From Cristatella mucedo (Eukaryota; Bryozoa; Phylactolaemata; Cristatellidae), in NCBI GenBank assembly GCA_009760855.2, contig WPIO01000007.1:4403501-4467500 (forward strand): DNA of 64,000 nt, given 5' to 3'. The notes under the pieces were generated by a model. It was not told the origin of the DNA, did not search any database, and saw nothing but the letters and a program-made list of their open reading frames with translations. The stretch's first letter is position 1, and each line of letters begins with the position of its first letter. Positions 31,795 to 42,353 of this stretch are shown piece by piece. The position numbers and the translations under genes are program-made.

Positions 31795-32035
31795 TGTGGG
31801 CTGAATTATCGTCGCGAACTGCACAGAACGCTAGCCGACGAGCAACACCACCAGTTTATTCCACCTCCACACGGAGCAGGGCGAACCACGACTCTCTTCG
31901 CCCCTCTCGCCCACCGGAGTCCCCCGACTCCCTTGTCAAAACAACCACTAATAGCACGGCCCGGCTGCTTACCACATCGAGTGTCACAGCCCACTCGTAC
32001 AGAGATCAGGGGCTGTCATCAATTAAATAAAACCA
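31795..32035 (-). repeat. 5' LTR of the gypsy-like element
   Basis: About 241 bp. On the minus strand it begins TGGTTTTATTTAATTG, contains GGAATAAACTGG and ends near AATTCAGCCCACA. Confidence 0.8.
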
Positions 32036-32600
32036 AAGCGCCCTCACACAATAAGCGGCTTTCAGCCCGCATTCGGTAGCCAACAGACTTCGTCACACGC
32101 AACAAAGAGTAAGTAGGAAGCGTAGCAGAGTTAGGAGAGCAGTTGAGGTAGTTAGTCGCATGGAAGTATCAGCTCAGGACCGCTGAAAAGGATGACCCAT
32201 AGTCGGCAGTAGGAGATTAGTTGTCGTTGCATAGGAATCGTGGAAGCGAGTTCCACGGTCTAGGTCCTGCAGAGCAAAGGCTTCGGTCGCCAACGGTCTT
32301 TAAGCGGAGGAATAGAAAAGCATATTTATTGTCCATACAGGACCTGAGGGCACGAGGAGGCTGAAAGTGATATAGCAGTTCAGCTAGGTATGGAGAGCTC
32401 AGCCATGGCGGGCCTTGTGGGTCAGCGCATGAATTTGGCTCTGTAGCCGTTGATCAACCGGCAGTCACAACAGACACGAGTTCCAGTGGTGTCTCTAGTG
32501 CCGAGCTGTAACGTGTAGAAAGAAGGATTCTACAGTCACATATTTTGCTGTACCGTGCTGTTCCATCAACGTATGAACAATAGAAGCCTCTCACGATTGA
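32036..32600 (-). mobile_element. Second CR1/L2-type LINE family, 3' part
   Basis: On the minus strand it encodes VGDRSLCSAGPRPWNSLP, the classic C-terminal motif of CR1/L2 elements, but the nucleotide sequence differs from the main local family. Related pieces are at 39215-39275, 47565-47640 and 56940-57230. Confidence 0.75.
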
Positions 32601-33451
32601 GGTATTGCTGACGGAGTCTGGTTTGGTCAAGTTTCTTTAAAAAGTTCTCGACTTGCAATAAGAAATTGAATTTCAAATCAAGATGTGTAAGCCGAGACAA
32701 CCTAGTTGTAACTTATCGTCGGAGAGTCTATGCTGACCTTGATGATTCTTGAAATCTCCTCCTCTGCCGTGAGACCAACATCTTGAGAGCATTCTCTAGG
32801 CATCCGTGTCCTTCAGTGGATTCTAAATTTAACTGCAGATCACCACAGTTCGCTCTGCTTTTGGCATCTAATAGTGATTTCTGGCACAGGTCTTCTCGAA
32901 GTTTTGACAACTCAATCTAAGGAGAGCCAAGGTCACACGAGACGTCTTTGAAGTTCATTTTTGGCTCTTGCAGTCTTTTCTGAACGCAGCCATTCTTCCT
33001 CAAGATGCGGTACCAAAATGGCAATAGAGCCAAAAAGTTAGAGTTCAAAATGCAATGTAGAAGACTCTGCCAGCTTCACTTCTTGCTTTGAGTGTTCCAT
33101 TTTTGTCCTCAGACAGTTGCTCGCACAGAACTACAATGCTGTTCAGTCCATCATTGATAGCTTTCACGACCTCCACTCTTGCACTCCCTCCACCTGGATG
33201 CAGAGTCACGTTTGAAAGTGATGGCTAAGGATTTCTTCAGTTCCCAGTTTCTCCCAGCTCTGAGTTGATCTTGAAAAGAATAAGTAGGTGCTCTCTATTT
33301 AAAAAAAAAAGTAACGACAACTGAATCTTGATTTGCAGCATGAACTCCTGCCAGGTTAAAGCTATGTTTATCACAGTTTACAAACATTGCCTTCTCATTA
33401 CATTACTGGACAATATTCTCTGCTGGACACCCGATAAGTAGCCAGACATAA
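32601..33451. other. Spacer without recognised content
   Basis: No supported coding frame, RNA gene or repeat was recognised. Confidence 0.35.
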
Positions 33452-33625
33452 GCGTGATGGCACACTAGGTAAGGCGGTTGGTTTCACTACCTCGGTCCCG
33501 AGGTCGTGGGTTCGAATCCTACCGGAGTAAATCCGTGAATGCCGCTGCAAGTGGTGGTAGTAGCCGTAAAGGCTATTCCTATTCTGTCGTTATAAAAAAG
33601 GCTGTCAAATCAGTTAGTATATTTT
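33452..33625 (+). mobile_element. tRNA-derived SINE
   Basis: The head GTGATGGCACACTAGGTAAG, the B-box GGTTCGAATCC and the body end GGCTGTCAAATCAGTTAG are all present. Confidence 0.85.
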
Positions 33626-34004
33626 CATTACTGCTGCGTTGTCGTAGCACAGCCAGTTAAGTAAGCCTGGCTTGGCGCGATGCAGCAGTCCGCTTTCGGC
33701 AGGCCGGATGAGGTGAGCGGGCCGGGAGCTCGAAGTTGGAGCTCGGGTGGAGGAGTGAACGGTCGTGTGCTTGCTGGACACAAAGTGTGTGGCCGGGACG
33801 AGCGGACTGGCAAGTGGAGCTGGGACGTGGACGCAGCGAAGGACGGCCGCATGCTGTTGCACTGCGAGCGTCAGCCGAATTCACGATTGTTGAAGCACCC
33901 CTCGGCGTTTTCGCTTCCTCGCCAGTGTGTTGGTGCTAATTTTGTGCTACGCTGTAGTCGGGCGAAGGTTTTTGTGAAAATGGTTGCTTTATTGCTGTAG
34001 CTTG

Positions 34005-34710
34005 TGCTATCGTCGCGAAGGGCACAGAACGCTAGCCGACGAGCAAAACCACCAGTTTATTTCACCTACACACAGAGCAGGGCGAAGCACGACTCTCTAC
34101 GCCCCTCTTACCCACTGGAGTCCTCTCCCTTGTCGTAACAATTCCAAATAGCATGTCTCGGCTGCCTACCACATTAAGTGTCACAGCCCACTCACACAGC
34201 GACCAGTGGCAGTGTCATCAATTAAGCAAAACCACATGCCCGCCTGATGTGGAGATCGATTAATGACGTAGCCAGAGCAGCAAGCAGCGGTCCTTCTCCA
34301 CTGCTTTGACAACGAGAAGGCTATATATTAAGCACATAGTCCTCATAGCGTGCTGGTCTGCTCCCTTAATTATGAGGCTAAGTAACGGCTGCTCTGAGGA
34401 GGCAGGCGACCAGCATGGCCTGTGGAAACATGCCGGCTGCGTTTGAAATTGCGTCGCCGGGCCACATATTTCTCGAACGCTGGCGCCTCGTCGCACCGCA
34501 CAGCCTCGAACCTCAATGGTGCAACTCGCACCACCACCACTTTGCAAGCCACCACCGAGTCCCCGGGCGTCGCCGCTGAGTCTCCGGTCACCGCTGCCTC
34601 GATTTCGGGCGCGGCCGCTGCATCTCCGGGCGCGGCCGCCGCGTGTCTTCCGGCGCCGCTGCAGCCGCGTTTCTGACCTGTACCGCATTTTCGATCTGCG
34701 CCTCGTCGCC
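34005..34710 (-). mobile_element. 3' fragment of a second gypsy-like element
   Basis: The LTR (about 34005-34234) and adjoining internal region match the element at 30389-32035, with the same order of segments as 30389-31195. The minus-strand frame keeps a related stretch (VVVVRVAPLRFEAV against VVVVWDAPLSFEAV). The pol tail is partly deleted. Confidence 0.7.
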
Positions 34711-34711
34711 T

Positions 34712-34888
34712 ACCTAGTACGCGTAACCAGCATTGAGTACGGGCAACGAGCGATTGAGTGCGCTGTTGAGCAAGAGCGCACGTAACGTGTATATAAATAA
34801 CGACAGAGTGGGAACTGGCTCTCGACAGAGCGTGCAGAGAGCGTACGATAAGTGCACGTAATCTAATGCATCTATCGCACTGCTTACG
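34712..34888 (+). repeat. Interspersed repeat with TATA-like box, copy 2
   Basis: Homologous to 4752-4917. TATATAAATA is preserved. It ends 45 bp from the last exon of the SLC49A4 paralogue fragment. Confidence 0.55.
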
Positions 34889-34933
34889 ATTAGCCACAGT
34901 GGAGGAAATGCTTTGCAGCACAGAGTTAATTTT

Positions 34934-35037
34934 TCAGGCCAATCGATCGAGACGGCTATAGCGCTCCTTCACTGTAAAGAGGATAGCTATGCTAGCCACG
35001 AGGACTCCTACGAGAGCCCACGTCATCCAGGCAGTGT
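34934..35037 (-). pseudogene. Second copy of the last SLC49A4 exon (paralogue fragment)
   Basis: It encodes WMTWALVGVLVASIAILFTV and KERYSRLDRLA, then TGA at 34934-34936, with an intact ttttag acceptor. It differs from the exon at 8519-8628 but keeps its length pattern and phase. It sits on the same strand, about 6 kb upstream of exon 1 of the full gene, so it is a DNA-level partial duplication and not an alternative last exon. Confidence 0.8.
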
Positions 35038-35135
35038 CTAAAAATGGTAGTACGTCTGACGGCGTCTCGAGCTGATCCCGGATGATGAAGGGCATACAAA
35101 GTCCATAGGAGATGTCACAGAGCTTTCGCACTCAC

Positions 35136-35320
35136 CCTGGATGGGGATAAAAAAAACACGACGTAGAACATGATTCCGAAGAGGTTGTTGGTCAAATATA
35201 TGTAGGTGCCTACCAGGCCCTCCTGTGCACGGTACGAGCTCTTGAACGTCAGCTCGTAGTACATCGGCGCAGCACCATTGACCATGCATGTACCAGCGAT
35301 GATGACCGCGTAAAGCAGAG
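35136..35320 (-). pseudogene. Second copy of SLC49A4 exon 9, frameshifted
   Basis: It encodes NGAAPMYYELTFKSSYRAQE, GLVGTYIYLTNNLFGIMFYV and then breaks at a run of eight T. A ninth T would restore FFFIPIQ and the phase into the following exon. The 98-bp intron begins gtgagtgcg, as in the full gene (132 bp there). Length is 185 bp against 183 in the functional exon. The break could be real decay or a homopolymer sequencing error. No convincing copy of exon 8 was found upstream. Confidence 0.75.
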
Positions 35321-35737
35321 CTGAAACGAAGGCTGCGAAATAAGTACTGAAGAAGCTAGTAGTGAGTTCTCAGTCGGATATAAACTGGTGCATTTTCCGT
35401 AGCAGCAGCAGCGTACCGTACCGGTTCCGGATGGATAAGAAAACGCCGGCGCTGAAATCTGGGAGCTCCTGGCTCATTGCTCCTGCTGCTCTCTTTTCGC
35501 TCACTCCTTCGCCGACCTTTCGAGGCCGCCCTCCCCGTTGCGAACACTTCAGCACCGCATGCAAATCGTGGAGGCCTTCCTGTCGCCTGCCAGGAGCATG
35601 CTAGCGCTATGCACGTGTGGCTGTATTTCCATCCGCAACTCCATAAAGCCACGAAAAGAATACGGGGTGTTGTGCTGGGAAGTGTTCTACAGCTCATCCG
35701 AAGCCTTTCGGTGCGCTTCCGATAGTCAAAAGGACTT
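35321..35737. other. Unassigned GC-rich stretch with long frames on both strands
   Basis: Open frames run on the minus strand (35356-35751, 131 codons) and on the plus strand (35477-35725 and 35538-35813). None resembles a family I know, nor SLC49A4 exon 8, which would be expected here. Confidence 0.35.
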
Positions 35738-36977
35738 TGCGTGGTCTTCAAGACTTATCATTGTTATTATTATTCATATAGCCGTAAAAGCCATGCATTT
35801 TGAAAGAATATAAACACCTGTCATATTCATGTTATTAATAGTAATACATTTTTGTATATCGTCCTCAGAGAACTAAATCTCTTTCTAGGCACATCTGCTG
35901 CGAAGGAAGCATCGTCTAATGGTTAGTGGTAGTTAGCTCAAGGACAGTAAGCATGACATGGTTAGAGGTGACATGCACAGGGTCTGCATGCAAACATGGT
36001 TAGTGGCAGCATGCACTTGCGTACGCTGGGGTCGAAGCAAGTAATGACACGTACACAGGAGAACACGCATGTGCTCATACGCAGCTTCAGCACAGATGAT
36101 AGAAAGTCTATAAGCCTTCAATTACAGCTAGATAGTAATATCCATTAAATAAGCACCATTCACGATTAACTGTCATCCCGATAATAATAATAAATGACCT
36201 TTAGTGCCCCCTAAGTGTCCGAATCTCTTTCTAGGCACGCTGCATAGGCTGAAAAAGCAGCATATGTATCAACTGATTAGGGAAAATCCCATCCAACAAA
36301 ATAGCTAATATTTTGCTTCGATGGGAAAGCTCACGAATGATAATTTATGTAAATGGAGCCTATAGATTTTCAATGAGGAGCGTGAGGAAGCTTGGATTTC
36401 ATTTTAAAAGTCGTCTTGTCAGGTACTGTTGTGATACAAATTCAGTCGAAAGCTCAAGGTTTTAGATGCACATAAGCTAGAGGCAAGGTGTCCACAGAAT
36501 TTGAGGTTGGCCACAGGCACAGCAGTTTGAGCGGTGTCAATGGAGCAGAAAATGGGTGGAAGGCTAGAGGAATAAGTAGTACATATACACAGGCAGGTAA
36601 CCCGAAGTAAGAGAGCAAAGGCACTAAAAAGTAAGGACCTCGAGATCGATTTGCTGCTTGATGGGAAGCCAGTGCAGGCCAGAGAGAAGTGATGCATTGT
36701 GGCAATTGAGACGTACATGTCGTGGCAGACCAGCTAAACTCATATATTGAAACTTTAAGCCTTGCTAGTAAGTTCCAGTCTGGTTTTAGAACGTGCTTAC
36801 CGCAAGGTAAGCATTGATTTGGGTGTACAACGACCTTCTTAGGAATGCAGACTTAGGTAGAATCTCTCTGCTTGTTTTTCTCAATCTTTCGGCAGCTTTT
36901 GGTACTATCGATCATCAAATCCTTCTCTAGTAAGTCTCATCTTTCCTGGGCATCACTGGCACTGCAATGCAATGGTT
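35738..36977 (+). repeat. Near-identical segmental duplication, right copy
   Basis: Partner of 5663-6922. Here LINE sequence continues past the right boundary, so this is probably the donor copy. It lacks the 20-bp tandem duplication of the left copy. Confidence 0.95.
35830..36715 (-). mobile_element. L2-like LINE 3' end (minus half of a head-to-head pair)
   Basis: It carries the complement of the 3' hairpin (CTCAGAGAACTAAATCTCTT) and the C-terminal coding segment (complement of CACTGGCTTCCCATCAAGC). It meets the plus-strand element at about 36715. Confidence 0.8.
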
Positions 36978-38220
36978 AAGGTCATATCTCAGTGGGAGAC
37001 TCCAGAGTATTGAGGTGAATGCACGAAGATTATCTTTTCATAGCCTCTAAGTATAGGGTACCTCTGGGCTCCATGCTCGGTCCCGTTCTTTTCATGGTTT
37101 ATACTACACCTCTTGCCGATGTGATTGCCAGGGACAATCTAGGCGTTCACTTTTATGCGGATGAAACTCAGTTACACCCTTGCTTTGATCCCTACCGACC
37201 CTCGAGCACGTCGATTTCTCTCAACTACCTTGCTGCCTGTATTGATGACATTCAAAAATGGATGGCAGCACATTTTCTTAAACTGAATTATGATCAAGTC
37301 AACTTACCAGTTATGGGAAATCCAACTGTGATTCAGAAATTGGTAAGCGTATCGCTCAATATCGGCTCTGCTAGCACATCCCCTGTTGAATCTGCACCAA
37401 ATCTAGGCGTCGTGTTCCAAAGTGACCTTTCATTAGACGACCACGTCAGCTCCGAAGTCAAGTCTGCCTAATTTCAGCTACATATCATTGCTAAAATTCG
37501 GGCTTGTTTAGACAGGGATACCACATCTGCCTTGGTCCATGCATTTGTGACATCACGTCTTGACTTCTTTAACTCACTGCTTGCTGGACTTCCGGCATGT
37601 TCAACCAGGCGCTTAGAGCTGGTGCAAAGCCCTGCAGTTAGGTTTGTCTGTCGTGTGCGTAGCAGTTGCCACATAACACCACTTCTAGCCGACCTGCACT
37701 GGCTACCAGTCAAGCAACGGATCACCTTCAAGATTTTGTCATTCACTTTTAGGTTCCTTCATTCTTTGGCTTCAGCCTGCCTATCAGATCTACTCTCTGA
37801 CCGGGCTAAGCATCGTACCAACCGCTTTTCTGAATCAAATCGTTTACCTATACCCCGCACGAACCTCAAATCTTTTAGTGACCGTGCCTTTAGTTCGTTT
37901 AGTTTAGTTTTCCTTCCAAAGCTTGGAACTCACTTCCAACTTGCGTTACGACATCCCCTGACTTGACCACATTTAAAATTAACTAAACACGTGCGTATTT
38001 ATCACAGCCTTTAGTGGGTTCAGGTAAATCGTAAATCGTCCTTTGTGTGCTTATGGGTGCTGACCATATGCATGTCACCTCTAACCACGCTACGCTTGCT
38101 GTTCATTGAGCATGGTACCCTAACCATTCGACCATGCTTCCTTTGTCGCAAATGTAGAGTGACTAGAAAGACATCGAGTTCTCTAAGGGTGCTATAACAA
38201 ATGTATTATTATTATCATTA
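36716..38220 (+). mobile_element. L2-like LINE, reverse transcriptase to 3' end
   Basis: Frames encode LGSMLGPVLFMVYTTPLADV, VHFYADETQLHPCFDPYRPS (YADE in place of YADD), VHAFVTSRLDFFNSLLAGLP and [20 protein letters not shown]. It ends with the tail and ATTATTATTATC at about 38215. Several frameshifts make it inactive. Confidence 0.88.
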
Positions 38221-38639
38221 TGACAGACAAGTATAGCCACCACTATGTGAACTATCCGAAAGCAGCTTATGGCACAAAGCCATGCAGGTACCGACTCACA
38301 CAAGCCTGGACAAGGTGCTGCAGATGCATCGAACATTTTGGCTCTGGTTTATTAATCTAACCACGTCCTTAAACAGTAATGTCATGCGGGAATATTGCTA
38401 CAGTGAATCGATTACCAAAACTTCCGCAATAAATCATGGTGCCAATGATTACCGAAGAGTGTACAGCAGTAATGAAAACTATTCATGAGTAAGGCAAGAA
38501 TTATCGGATTAGCTCACATTAAACATTATTTTAACTTTCAACTTTTACAATGACCTATCCTCTCAAGAGCAGATTTAATAAATTCTAGCTTTGTGAGAAG
38601 GATCTATAGAAAGCAGAATACATGTAAATACACAAATAA

Positions 38640-38790
38640 AATTCATCTGTATAGCACCATAAGAGAAGTCAATCTCTATCGAGGCATTTCACATATGCCA
38701 AAGGGCTCGAGCCAACGGCCTCAATCGTCAGATACATTCACCTTGACCTTAGTCGGGGAAGCACCTCAACTACTAGGTCAACCAGCGTGC
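38640..38790 (-). mobile_element. LINE-like 3' tail
   Basis: Resembles 13890-14010 (AATCTCTATCGAGGCATTTC, ATACATTCACCTTGACCTTA). Confidence 0.5.
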
Positions 38791-38974
38791 ATACCCTTGT
38801 GTCTGACAGCACAGCAACTGCAGACAAAATTATATTTTCTATCGGACTACGTATGCATTCCCTATTGACTTCTGCTGCTCCCTTCCCCAAAATCTCCTCG
38901 ACAGTGTGGCACGTGCAGGCGTTGACATCCACAGTACTGTGCATGTGCCTAGCGGCTTGCATGAGCACAACCTT

Positions 38975-39055
38975 CAATTTTAAGGGAAAATAACCCTGAC
39001 CTATTACAGACAAGATAAGAATAACGGGGCAACAGAGCAATAATGAAAGCATGCA
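38975..39055 (-). pseudogene. Possible decayed copy of SLC49A4 exon 6
   Basis: Minus-strand reading gives LCCPVILILSVIGQGYFPLK, resembling LCALATILVVTYFP of exon 6 but lacking the proline-rich loop. Downstream in gene sense (38640-38790) is a repeat tail similar to the one downstream of the true exon 6 (13890-14010), suggesting a duplicated intron. The match is weak. Confidence 0.3.
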
Positions 39056-40774
39056 TTGTTAAGGAGCATGCTGCCCCCTGCTTGTGGAGAGGCCCACAAA
39101 TTGTAGACAATTAATTACAGATGTATTACATTGTAGACAGCATTCAATTTAGACAGTAGAAACTTGACTTGAAAATGTATGCAGTGTAATTTAATGTAAT
39201 ATATCTCCATCTGTAACTCTACAAGGCCCAAAGACTAAGCGAGTGTTATTGAGGAGAGTTTTCTATAGCGCACTCAAAGCATCAGTGGCTTTCGGTACAC
39301 ATTAAGAAATTGACTGCAGGATCGAGAAAATCAGCACTTGCAAAAGAAATTAGTGGCATTTCCTGACCTCAAGTGTGAAGCAGAGCTGACGCCAGAGGTT
39401 TTTGTATGCAAGGGCATGCATTTGGCAATAAGATTCAATGAATACTAACAAGCAAGTCATCTGGAACACCAAACGGCACTACTTATTGTGCTTGGGAGGG
39501 CAAAATCAAATCTTCAAGGGTGCTATACAATCAACCGCAGCAAAGCTGGCCTCATAGTCTTCCTTTTTGCCACGTAGTTGCTACTGAATCGCTTGGCTGA
39601 ACACTAGTAGTAGCCGAGCAAATATAATAGAACATTAGCAGCCGAGTCTCCAGTGGGTTACCACCCACTGCCACTGCAGTTTGCAACGACAAAACCAAGC
39701 TTTGCCCCCCCCCCCCGGAATGCACGACGAAGCTTCGATCGGAGCTGACAATGGCTGTGTGAGAGAATGGGAACATCGCTCTCACCTTGACCTTGCAATT
39801 TGATCCCGAGAGAACGTACCGATCCTGCGATCCTTGGCTGGCAAATGCTGGCTGAGAACGAATCACGAGTCAGAATTCGTTCGCAGGTGGCTACTAGTGG
39901 CGGTTGCACGGGGGCCGCTTTGATGGTGCCAACCTGAGGTCAGCCGCACACCGGAGAGGAACAGCACTCGTAGATCCAACATTGGCACACCCTGGGTTAC
40001 ATTGTGTGCCGCCGGAGGCCGGACCCCCACGTGGTTTATGGTGACGGCACACACAAAAGGTGACGACACTGTCTTCGGCTGCTGTTTTATCCGGTGAAAA
40101 CTACTTCGGCTGTAGGTTCGGCCATATTCGGCCAGCGCTTTATTGAAGTTGTGATATAGCAGCCACGCCTAGTAGCTAAGAGCCTGTTTTTCGAATCTAG
40201 GCGACGGCATGCGTTGGCTGACGCCCAAGGTTCTAATGATGAATCGCTAAACAGTCGCAATGCATTGTGATCGTATAAAGTACAGTCTCGGCTTCTACGA
40301 ATGCATATAAAGAAATGCTATGGGTTATAACTGCCTGCGTCAGGCGACGGTGAGGAAGGCACTGCTGCCAGTGCAGGTAGATGGAAACGTCAGGAAGCCT
40401 GCAGGTGGGAAGCTGCAGAGGCAAGTGCAAGAGGCTCAACAGGAGCTCGGCCACGGCCGCATGCAGCCGAGTCGCCGATAATACAAATTTAAATTAGGAC
40501 TAGGGTGCCTTACATTTAGGTGACATTAGCCACCTAATACCAAATAATGTAACTCCACCTACGACGGTGGTTCTGATTGGCACTAGTTAATCAGGTTATT
40601 CTGAAACATTAACAAAGTATTACATCATCATCATCAGATGTCTATTAGAAGATCAAAACTTGACTAATCATTGTTTTCTTTTGAGTAAAAAGTTTGCCAA
40701 CTTCTTTGTGGCAGAGAAGAAAGCAGAGGCAGCTGGTATCAATTAGACCGAATAATTTACATGCACTGACAGGT
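39056..40774. other. Intergenic spacer left of ATR
   Basis: It holds a second-family LINE tail piece (39215-39275) and a 13-base C run near 39706. No coding frame with recognisable similarity. Confidence 0.4.
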
Positions 40775-40930
40775 CTGGTGGATTAGTGGGTCTTCTTAGC
40801 CCAGGGATAAGATGCTTGCACTTGGAAGACCAATATCGCGGGCTTGAGTCCCGAAGAAGGCGGTGCTTTATAGCCCTTCTAGTGAGCAAAAGCCTCGAAG
40901 GCTCCTCTGCAGCTATACAATGGCTGTAAG
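40775..40930 (+). mobile_element. Diverged tRNA-derived SINE-like copy
   Basis: It keeps the layout head, B-box-like GGCTTGAGTCCC, and body GCCTCGAAGGCTCCTCTGCA with GCTATACAATGGC, but is clearly older than the main copies. Confidence 0.5.
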
Positions 40931-41589
40931 CACAAGCTTGCAATTTCTACAGCTCATCCATCAATGTTCGACCAAGACCCTGGCAGGCAGCCCACGCAGG
41001 AGAGATGTAGCCTGCGATGTGTCGACTATGACGCAGTTACAAAACAGGCCTTGACCATCGAGGGATCAGGGATGATACATAACCGCAGTACACGTGGCAG
41101 TGGCACCAGTTGCATCGATACACCTTTTTTTATACTACACAGCAGCTCGTGCATACAATAGCTTAATCAGTCAGTGTCGCTGGTCTGTCAGCAGCAGGAC
41201 TGCTGTGATCCGTGCTCTCATTGCCTGACCAGAGTGGCAGCACCGACTATACCAAATACGATGCCAATAGCATTTTGAGGTCACAAAAATGAAAAAAAAT
41301 CCTGTGCCTACATAATCTCGAACGGAACTATTATTCTCACGTGCTCACAAGAAAAAAACATTTTCATTTTCCAACAGCACCAAAACTTGTTTGGCTTCAA
41401 CGGAAGGCAACACAAAATTGGCTTAGGGCGGCTTAACAATTGATTATACACAGGCAAGGGCAGAATAGAACAGTCTGTCAAAGTAATATAGCCACACAGT
41501 GGTGGTCCTGAGCTCACAGCACGTGCGAGTGCAGGCCTGCAGCAGGCAGATATCGACGGAGGCGGGGCATCGACTCGGCTCTGAGGTGG

Positions 41590-41919
41590 TCACATGTAGG
41601 CAGCCCAACCGAAGTACATGAGACACAGGTTCTCCTCGCTGGTCGCCTCCTGCACGAGTCGTTTGACCTGACCCTCGATCGACAGTGGTAGACCCGGCTG
41701 AGCCGCCTTGAGCTTATTCTTGAGCAGACCCTTCAGGCGATCCTCAATGTTTTGCACATGCACGACCGCCTTCTCGTTGTTGATCTCGCCCGTCTCGCCG
41801 CCGAGCGCCATGGTGCTGCTGCTGCTGCCATGGCCGACGGCTCTCCGGACCGGCTTGCTCCACTCCACCAGCGGGTCATAAATGAAGGGCTTGAGAACAC
41901 TCATAAGAGGGTCGATCTC
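41590..41919 (-). CDS. ATR: ATR last exon: kinase C-lobe end and FATC domain
   Basis: It encodes [20 protein letters not shown], a serine-rich loop [13 protein letters not shown] that is longer than in vertebrates, [21 protein letters not shown] and the FATC tail [14 protein letters not shown]...[13 protein letters not shown] is at 41590-41592. The acceptor is tccttgcag. I did not find a clear AATAAA in the 300 bp beyond the stop. Confidence 0.95.
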   Translation of the reverse strand, partial: EIDPLMSVLKPFIYDPLVEWSKPVRRAVGHGSSSSTMALGGETGEINNEKAVVHVQNIEDRLKGLLKNKLKAAQPGLPLSIEGQVKRLVQEATSEENLCLMYFGWAAYM

Positions 41920-42297
41920 CTGCAAGGAATGGTAGCCGAGCACTGATGCTTGCACTGAGGTGTTGCTGAAAGGCTGAGGCTATGCTGCAAGCACTGACAG
42001 CTAATGTCAGAACAATCGCCCATCACCTCTCCTACTCTGATGCAGAGAGTTTCAATAGGGTGTTAGAGCTAACCATCCAGAGAGTCAGCAATGTTGCGAT
42101 CGTATAAAGACGAACCGAGGAATGTTGAATTAGGTTGAGTCTCACTGCTGGCTCAGCTGGATCTCACTGGTCTGTCCCATGTTAGTTTGATATCTCACAG
42201 TGTAGATCTCGATGAATAACAGACGTCCGAGGAGCCTCACAAGTATGGGATACCCCAGGAATCTGTACTTATTCCACTTCCTGTCACAATGTATGCC

Positions 42298-42353
<56 letters not shown>

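Larger units (their letters stand above)
30389..32035 (-). mobile_element. Ty3/gypsy-like LTR retrotransposon with large internal deletion
   Basis: The LTRs are about 241-243 bp (30389-30631 and 31795-32035), begin TG and end CA on the minus strand, and carry AATAAA. Next to the 5' LTR a gag-like frame starts at 31766: LLEHFQVGDDFATWLLDSE, frameshifted near 31620 into IRDYHRLFREPLVTAL. Next to the 3' LTR is a pol C-terminal tail (30718-30936) with IRRHIADIRP and RPPAHYEDYV, as at the end of gypsy integrases. Protease, reverse transcriptase, RNase H and the integrase core are absent. It is a non-autonomous relic. Confidence 0.75.

Noticed and set aside
34934-35320. Alternative last exons of the SLC49A4-like gene
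   Set aside because: They lie upstream of exon 1 on the same strand, so they cannot be spliced downstream of exon 8 in a normal transcript.
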